A DNA stretch of 47,176 nt, from positions 1 through 47,176 of the forward strand of contig JAEUMK010000066.1 of the NCBI GenBank assembly GCA_016792565.1. Direction: 5' to 3'. The DNA is from Alphaproteobacteria bacterium (GTDB lineage Bacteria; Pseudomonadota; Alphaproteobacteria; Micropepsales; Micropepsaceae). The translations under genes and the position numbers were made by a program. Positions 43,041-47,176 of this stretch are shown one piece after another. Below the pieces are notes generated by a model. It was not told the origin of the DNA. It saw only the letters and a program-made list of their open reading frames with translations, and did not search any database. How positions within the stretch are numbered: position 1 is the first letter of the stretch; each line of letters starts with the position of its first letter.

Positions 43041-43669
43041 TTCTTGGGGCCGTAGGCGTAAGGCCCGCCCTTCTCCAGCGCCCGGCGATAGGCGGGGCGG
43101 GCCTGCATCGCCTTCATGTGGCGGGTGAGTTCCGGGTAGGGCTCCAGCGCGCCGCGGGCCGCCGCCGCCTCGCTGGTGAAGGAGAGCTGGATGTCGGCGC
43201 CGGTCAGGCCGTCGCCGACAAAGAAGGCGCGGCCCGCGATCGCCCCTTCCATATAGCCCAGGTGATTGGCGATCTCGGCGTCGATGCGGGGGCCGAGCGG
43301 CGCGGCCGCCTCGCCCAGCAGCGAGGTGTAGAGCTTCAGCATCAGCGGCAGCATCGCCGAACCTTCGGAGAAGTGCAGCCAGTGGATGTAGTCGATATAG
43401 GCGTCGCTGCCGTGCGGCGGGGCGAGGCGGTCGGGGGCGAAGCGCTCGATCAGCAATTCGACGATCGCCCCGGACTCGGCGATCGTCTTGCCGTCCACCG
43501 TCACCACCGGCGACTTGCCCAGCGGATGCACCGCCTTCAGCTCCGGCGGGGCGTAGGGCACCGGCGAGCCGCGCTGGTAGCGCTTGATCTCATAGTCGAC
43601 GCCCAGCTCCTCCAGCAGCCAGAGAATGCGCTGCGAACGGCTGTCGTTCAGGTGATGGACGACGATCAT
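43037..43669 (-). CDS. Glutathione S-transferase family protein
   Basis: Encodes 210 aa. The N-terminal thioredoxin-like domain begins MIVVHHLNDSRSQRILWLLEELGVDYEIKRYQRG and contains the cis-Pro/Glu-Ser glutathione contacts KSPVVTVDGKTIAESGAI. The C-terminal helical domain includes the N-capping box-like FFVGDGLTGADIQLSF. It conjugates or reduces using glutathione; the substrate is unknown. ATG 43669 follows GGGAGGGA; the frame upstream to 43765 runs into the regulatory region and is not used. The FNR-type box at 43733 lies 64 bp upstream and could affect this gene too. Confidence 0.9.
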   Translation of the reverse strand: MIVVHHLNDSRSQRILWLLEELGVDYEIKRYQRGSPVPYAPPELKAVHPLGKSPVVTVDGKTIAESGAIVELLIERFAPDRLAPPHGSDAYIDYIHWLHFSEGSAMLPLMLKLYTSLLGEAAAPLGPRIDAEIANHLGYMEGAIAGRAFFVGDGLTGADIQLSFTSEAAAARGALEPYPELTRHMKAMQARPAYRRALEKGGPYAYGPKN

Positions 43670-43732
43670 GGATCCCTCCCGGTTCTTGTCGGGCGGAGGC
43701 TGCACCGGCCGGGGCCGGGGCGCAAATCGGGG

Positions 43733-43774
43733 TTTGACCCAGATCAAAGATGACGCCTGCGTCACGATTATGAT
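43733..43774 (+). promoter_or_regulatory. Class II FNR/FixK-type promoter
   Basis: TTTGACCCAGATCAAA (43733-43748) contains TTGAC-N4-ATCAA centred at 43740.5. A -10 TATGAT is at 43769-43774, predicting a start at 43781-43782. The box would then be centred at -40.5/-41.5, the exact position of FNR-activated class II promoters. The ~42-nt leader ends in GAGGAA before ATG 43824. Confidence 0.7.
43751..43764. promoter_or_regulatory. Palindrome TGACGC-CT-GCGTCA within the promoter
   Basis: A perfect 6-bp inverted repeat with a two-base centre lies between the FNR box and the -10. A protein bound here would overlap the promoter spacer and could repress. Its regulator is unknown. Confidence 0.4.
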
Positions 43775-43823
43775 GCCTCACTCGGAACCTGCCCGTGCGG
43801 CGGGAAACATGTGAGGAACAGCC

Positions 43824-44939
43824 ATGCTCAACGTCCAGGTCGTGAAGGGTCCGCCGACCGAAATTCAGAACTTCGACGACGACGATCTCGCCAAGCGGCT
43901 CACCGATCACGACGTCGAGGTTATCCGCGAGATCTTCAACACGCCGCTGACCGGGTCCTACAATTGGGACTACGACACCGCGAACACCAAGATCCGCCGC
44001 CTCTACGAGCTCGGCAAGCGGTTCAACTGGAACGTGGAGATGGACATCGACTGGGCGCAGCCCTTCCCGCAGAACGAGCCGCCGCCGGCCGGCGAACCGG
44101 AGGGCTTCTGCGACCATCCCAAGTGGAAGGCGCTGAGCGACGCGCAGAAGATCGACTTCATGCGCCGCTCCAACGCCCAGGTGCTCTCGCAGTTCCTGCA
44201 CGGCGAGCAGGGCGCCCTCATGGTCGCCTCGCAGCTCGTCAGCTGCGCCCCCACCCATGACGCCAAGCTCTACGCCGCCTCGCAGACCTTCGACGAGGCG
44301 CGCCATGTGGAGGTGTTCCACCGCTACCTGATGGAACGCTGCCGGATGATCTATCCGATCAATCCCAGCCTCAAGTTCCTGCTCGACAAGGTGCTGACCG
44401 ACGAGCGCTGGGACCTGAAGTTCATCGGCATGCAGATCCTGATCGAAGGCCTGGCGCTCGCCGCCTTCCAGGCGATCCACGCGACGACCCGCGATCCGCT
44501 GCTGCGCGACATCGTCGGCCTGGTGATGCGCGACGAAGGCCGCCATGTGGCGTTCGGCGTCAACTACCTGGAAGACTGGATCCGCGCCCTGCCTGAGGAC
44601 CAGATCGAGGAGCGCGCGCAGTTCGCCTACGAGGCCTGCGTCGTGATGCGCAATCGCCTCGTCTCGACGACCGTCGCCGAGGAGTTCGGCTTCACCCACG
44701 ACGAGGCGATGGAGATCAACGCCGCCAGCCAGGGCGGGCGCGCCTTCCGCACCTTCCTGTTCGAGCGCATGATCCCGAACCTGAAGCGCGTCGGCCTTCT
44801 CACCGACCGCATCCGTCCGAAGTTCGAGGAACTGGGCGTGCTCCAGTTCGAGAACCTCAAGCATGACGGCGCGATCGACTGGACGACGCTGGAAGCCCCG
44901 CTCACCACCGGCAAGGGCGAGATCCTGATCGCCGCCTGA
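43824..44939 (+). CDS. R2-like/ferritin-like di-iron protein
   Basis: Encodes 371 aa. It has the full four-helix carboxylate-bridged di-iron ligand set: Glu128 (HGEQ), Glu158 and His161 (DEARH), Glu208 (IEG), and Glu238 and His241 (DEGRH), spaced 30/50/30 as in ribonucleotide reductase R2, AurF-type oxygenases and related oxidases. It lacks features that would show it to be a true class I R2, and no nrdA is near. It probably activates O2 for an oxidation or N-oxygenation; the substrate is unknown. The FNR-type promoter implies induction when oxygen is low. GAGGAA lies 6 bases before the ATG. It is monocistronic with terminator. Confidence 0.82.
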   Translation: MLNVQVVKGPPTEIQNFDDDDLAKRLTDHDVEVIREIFNTPLTGSYNWDYDTANTKIRRLYELGKRFNWNVEMDIDWAQPFPQNEPPPAGEPEGFCDHPKWKALSDAQKIDFMRRSNAQVLSQFLHGEQGALMVASQLVSCAPTHDAKLYAASQTFDEARHVEVFHRYLMERCRMIYPINPSLKFLLDKVLTDERWDLKFIGMQILIEGLALAAFQAIHATTRDPLLRDIVGLVMRDEGRHVAFGVNYLEDWIRALPEDQIEERAQFAYEACVVMRNRLVSTTVAEEFGFTHDEAMEINAASQGGRAFRTFLFERMIPNLKRVGLLTDRIRPKFEELGVLQFENLKHDGAIDWTTLEAPLTTGKGEILIAA

Positions 44940-44963
44940 TCGCCGCGAACCCTGAAATGAAGA

Positions 44964-44990
44964 GCCCCGGCGGAGACGATCCGCCGGGGC
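44964..44990 (+). terminator. Hairpin terminator (usable on both strands)
   Basis: GCCCCGGCGGA (44964-44974) pairs perfectly with TCCGCCGGGGC (44980-44990) around GACGA, followed by CTTCGCTTTG. It lies in the 70-bp gap between the convergent di-iron protein and acyl-CoA dehydrogenase genes. Confidence 0.72.
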
Positions 44991-45009
44991 CTTCGCTTTG
45001 CCTGTCGTC

Positions 45010-46242
45010 CTAGAGCAGATCGCCGCCGGCTGCCGAGGCGGTCGTCCCGTACTTCTCGTAGGCCTTCAGCACGTTGCGCCCTGTGGTCCAGCGATGCACC
45101 TCGTCCGGCCCGTCGACCAGGCGCTGCGAGCGGATATGGGTGTACCAGCGGGCGAGCGGCGTATCGGTCGAATAGCCGAGCGCCCCATGAAGCTGGATGG
45201 CGGTGTCGACCACCTTGTGCACCATGTTGGCGAGGAAGACCTTGGCGATGCCGTTCTCCTGGCGCAGGTCCAGGCCCTTCTCCGCCTTGTAGGCGATGTG
45301 CAGCAGCATCAGCCGGGCGATGTAGAGTTCGCTCGCGCAGTCGGCCAGCATCCATTGCACGCCTTGGCGCTCCGACAGCTTCTTGCCGAAGGTGGAGCGC
45401 TTGGTGACGTGTTCGGCCGCCATGTCGAGCGCCCGCTGGGCCATCGCCACGTTGTGCATGCCGTGGCGCAGGCGGCCATAGGCGAGACGGTGCTGGCCCA
45501 TATTGAAGCCGTTGCCCTCACCGCCCAGGAGGTTTTCGGCCGGGACTTCCAGGTTTTCGATCTTCACCTCGCTGTGGCCGCCGCCCAGGATCTCGCTCAA
45601 GGGGCCGTGCGCCGCCATCGTCTCGATGTCGCGGACGATGCGGTAGCCGGGATTGGGCAGCTCGACGAGGAAGGTGGAGAATTGCTGGTGGCGCGGCGCA
45701 TCGGGATTGGTCTTGGCCATGACCAGCGCGATGTCGGCGACGCTGGCGGCCGAAGAGAACCATTTCTCGCCGTTCAGAACATAGGTCGAGTTGCCCTTCT
45801 TCTCGGCCCGGGTCTGCATGCCGGTCGCATCGGCGCCCGCCGCCTTTTCGGTCATCGAGTAGCAGATGCGCTTCTCGCCGTTCAGCAGCGGCTTGAGGAA
45901 GCGCTCCTTCTGGTCCTCGGTGCCGTGGGCGATCAGCGTCATGATCGTCGCGTCGTCGGGGCCTTGCGTGTTCATCGACAGGGCGCCGAGATAGCTCTCG
46001 CCCAGCTCCATCTGCACCAGAGCGTTGGCGAGCGGGCCCAAACCCATGCCGCCATATTCCTTGCCGACGAAGGGCATCCACAGGCCCTGGGCCCGCGCCT
46101 TGGCGCGCAGCGCGCCCAGCACCTCCTTGTAGGGCTTGCCGGCGAGCAGTTCCTTTTCCGCCGGCACGCACTCCTCGTGGACCCAGCGGCGCACCTTCTC
46201 GCGGATGGCCTTGGCCTCGGGCGGTACTTCGAAGTCGATCAT
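45010..46242 (-). CDS. Acyl-CoA dehydrogenase
   Basis: Encodes 410 aa, the flavoprotein catalysing alpha,beta-desaturation of an acyl-CoA. Segments seen are LWMPFVGKEYGGMGLGPLANALVQMELGES, CYSMTEKAAGADATGMQTRA, LNGEKWFSSAASVADIALVMAKT, RSTFGKKLSERQGVQWMLADC, ETAxQ-like TAIQLHGALGYSTDTPLARWY and RLVDGPDEVHRWTTGRNVL. It resembles ACAD10/11-type enzymes; chain-length specificity is unknown. ATG 46242 (MIDFEVPPEA) with GAGGAA upstream is chosen over 46284. It is alone on its strand. Confidence 0.92.
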   Translation of the reverse strand: MIDFEVPPEAKAIREKVRRWVHEECVPAEKELLAGKPYKEVLGALRAKARAQGLWMPFVGKEYGGMGLGPLANALVQMELGESYLGALSMNTQGPDDATIMTLIAHGTEDQKERFLKPLLNGEKRICYSMTEKAAGADATGMQTRAEKKGNSTYVLNGEKWFSSAASVADIALVMAKTNPDAPRHQQFSTFLVELPNPGYRIVRDIETMAAHGPLSEILGGGHSEVKIENLEVPAENLLGGEGNGFNMGQHRLAYGRLRHGMHNVAMAQRALDMAAEHVTKRSTFGKKLSERQGVQWMLADCASELYIARLMLLHIAYKAEKGLDLRQENGIAKVFLANMVHKVVDTAIQLHGALGYSTDTPLARWYTHIRSQRLVDGPDEVHRWTTGRNVLKAYEKYGTTASAAGGDLL

Positions 46243-46332
46243 CTGGGGTTTCCTCGTCCTGCGTTGCGCATTCTTGTCCGCCAAGTGTGGGCCAAATCGC
46301 CGGGTCCCGCCACCGCGGCCGATCTAGGCCCC

Positions 46333-46360
46333 TTGTCCTAGGCATTTATTCTGGTATGCT
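46333..46360 (+). promoter_or_regulatory. Promoter predicting a leaderless transcript
   Basis: TTGTCC (46333-46338), 16 bases, TATGCT (46355-46360). The expected start, 6-7 bases on, coincides with the A of the thermonuclease ATG at 46367, and no Shine-Dalgarno is present. Confidence 0.5.
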
Positions 46361-46366
46361 GCGGCG

Positions 46367-46795
46367 ATGCTGCGCCTCGCCCTCATCGCCGCGATTCTCG
46401 CGCCGTCCGCCCATGCCGGCGCGCCGCGTCTCGCCGGGCCCTACGAGGCCGAGGTCGTGCGTGTCATCGACGGCGACAGCTTCGAGGCCCGGGTGACGAT
46501 CTGGCTCGACCAGGAGGCGCTGACGGTCGTCCGCCTCGCCGGCATCGACACGGCCGAGCGCAGCGCCCCCTGCCTCGGCGCGCGGCTCGCCGCCAACGCC
46601 GCCCGGGCCTTTCTCGCCGCGCGCATCGAGGGGCGAAGGGTCCGGCTCAGCGACATCGCGCGCGACAAATATGGCGGCCGCATCCTCGCCCGTGCGGCCG
46701 GCGAGGACGGGCGCGATCTCGGGGCGCTGCTCGCCGCCTACGGCCTTGCGCGCCCCTATGACGGCGGCAGGCGGGCGTCCTGGTGCGCGCGCTGA
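46367..46795 (+). CDS. Thermonuclease (SNase-like) family protein, exported
   Basis: Encodes 142 aa. The signal peptide MLRLALIAAILAPSAHAG is followed by a staphylococcal-nuclease OB fold: VVRVIDGDSFEA (Ca2+-binding Asp), VVRLAGIDTAE (Arg56 and Glu64, the catalytic Arg/Glu) and DKYGGRILA (Arg105, the second catalytic Arg). All residues needed for nuclease activity appear present. It may digest nucleic acid in the periplasm or outside. The 3' end overlaps the convergent gene by 40 bp. ATG may be leaderless. Confidence 0.87.
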   Translation: MLRLALIAAILAPSAHAGAPRLAGPYEAEVVRVIDGDSFEARVTIWLDQEALTVVRLAGIDTAERSAPCLGARLAANAARAFLAARIEGRRVRLSDIARDKYGGRILARAAGEDGRDLGALLAAYGLARPYDGGRRASWCAR

Positions 46796-47176
46796 TCGTC
46801 GAGCCAGCCGGTCAGGGGGCCGCGGATCGGATCGAGCGCCTTGTAGGCCGCCATGTCGCGCGGCATCTCGCGCACCGCTCTGGCGAGGCCCTCGATCAGG
46901 TCCGGCCGTCCGGCAATGGCGGCCAGCGGATCGATATGGGTCTTGATGGTGAAGAGGATGGCGCCGCTCTCCGGCAGCCGGGTCAGCGTCTGCCGCTCCA
47001 CCCGCAGCACGAGGCGCGTTCCGGCGCTCGCCCGTGTCAGCCCGGCGAGGCGTTCGGCCGAGCGGTCATGCCCGCCGGGCTGGAACAGCGCCGGATCGCT
47101 CATCACCGACCAGTTCAGCCGCCACACCGGCGCGCCATCGCGCAAATGGGTGAAGATCCGATCGACCCGTCCGGAC
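46756..47176 (-). CDS. Heme-dependent oxidative N-demethylase (DUF3445), C-terminal part
   Basis: The last ~139 residues of a minus-strand gene entering from the right edge: RVDRIFTHLRDGAPVWRLNWSV, LRVERQTLTRLPESGAILFTIKTHIDPL and ALDPIRGPLTGWLDDQ. These match the C-terminal end of DUF3445 proteins, the heme-dependent oxidative N-demethylase family, which remove methyl groups from small amines. The frame is open through 47176, so the start lies outside the window; the apparent start at 47145 is an internal TTG. It overlaps the thermonuclease gene by 40 bp at the 3' ends. Confidence 0.77.
   Translation of the reverse strand, partial: SGRVDRIFTHLRDGAPVWRLNWSVMSDPALFQPGGHDRSAERLAGLTRASAGTRLVLRVERQTLTRLPESGAILFTIKTHIDPLAAIAGRPDLIEGLARAVREMPRDMAAYKALDPIRGPLTGWLDDQRAHQDARLPPS

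Noticed and set aside
1-47176. Mobile elements, CRISPR arrays, defence islands or phage genes
   Set aside because: No transposase, integrase, spacer-repeat pattern, toxin-antitoxin or phage-like protein was recognised, and base composition looks even throughout.

Overview
The window is a 47 kb piece of a GC-rich alphaproteobacterial chromosome. Evidence for the group includes a Trx-fold/TPR chaperedoxin in a cluster with a Lon-substrate-binding-domain protein, a Trm112-like protein and a DUF971 protein. It also includes a ~180 kDa NAD-glutamate dehydrogenase, the htpX-rsmB-SDHAF4(DUF1674) neighbourhood, a PrdX-type prolyl-tRNA editing enzyme and a bipartite intergenic palindrome of the kind common in Hyphomicrobiales and relatives. 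The order cannot be fixed from sequence alone. Almost all of the window is densely packed, ordinary-looking chromosome. I see no insertion sequence, phage, CRISPR array or integrase.

Layout. 1-4127: a tRNA-Gly on the minus strand, then a seven-gene plus-strand cluster with mostly overlapping genes (exported unknown protein, prdX, cnoX, LON-domain protein, Trm112-like, DUF971, small membrane protein). 4124-9548: a soluble Aer-type PAS protein, an outer-membrane beta-barrel protein with its own promoter and terminator, then three translationally coupled genes (acyl-adenylating ligase, GNAT acyltransferase, acyl carrier protein) facing a second GNAT. 9709-14143: an alpha/beta hydrolase, a class III omega-aminotransferase, a 280-bp intergenic region with operator-like palindromes, a strong promoter, a structured ~133-nt transcript and a textbook intrinsic terminator, then two proteins of unknown function separated by an intergenic repeat. 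14266-21901: a stand-alone AceE/transketolase-like ThDP enzyme, three tandem YkuD_2-type L,D-transpeptidases and a Tat-exported PhoX phosphatase. 21898-28373: two tandem oligopeptide-binding proteins, an exported M3 oligopeptidase and a prolyl-iminopeptidase-like hydrolase, which together suggest scavenging of peptides. 28497-35695: NAD-glutamate dehydrogenase, an EamA/DMT transporter and a UMF1/MFS transporter. 35721-43040: the minus-strand housekeeping block rpe, heparinase-like, purH, a glycine-zipper lipoprotein, rsmB and htpX, with the plus-strand SDHAF4 gene. 43037-47176: a glutathione S-transferase, an R2-like di-iron protein behind an apparent class II FNR/FixK promoter, an acyl-CoA dehydrogenase, an exported thermonuclease and the C-terminal end of a heme-dependent oxidative N-demethylase.

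The items I consider most worth following are (i) the ligase/GNAT/ACP acyl-transfer relay, (ii) the promoter-hairpins-terminator unit at 12109-12277, (iii) the FNR-type promoter in front of a di-iron protein with a complete ligand set, and (iv) the triplet of L,D-transpeptidases. Functions are inferred from recognisable motifs and neighbourhood; no database search was possible.
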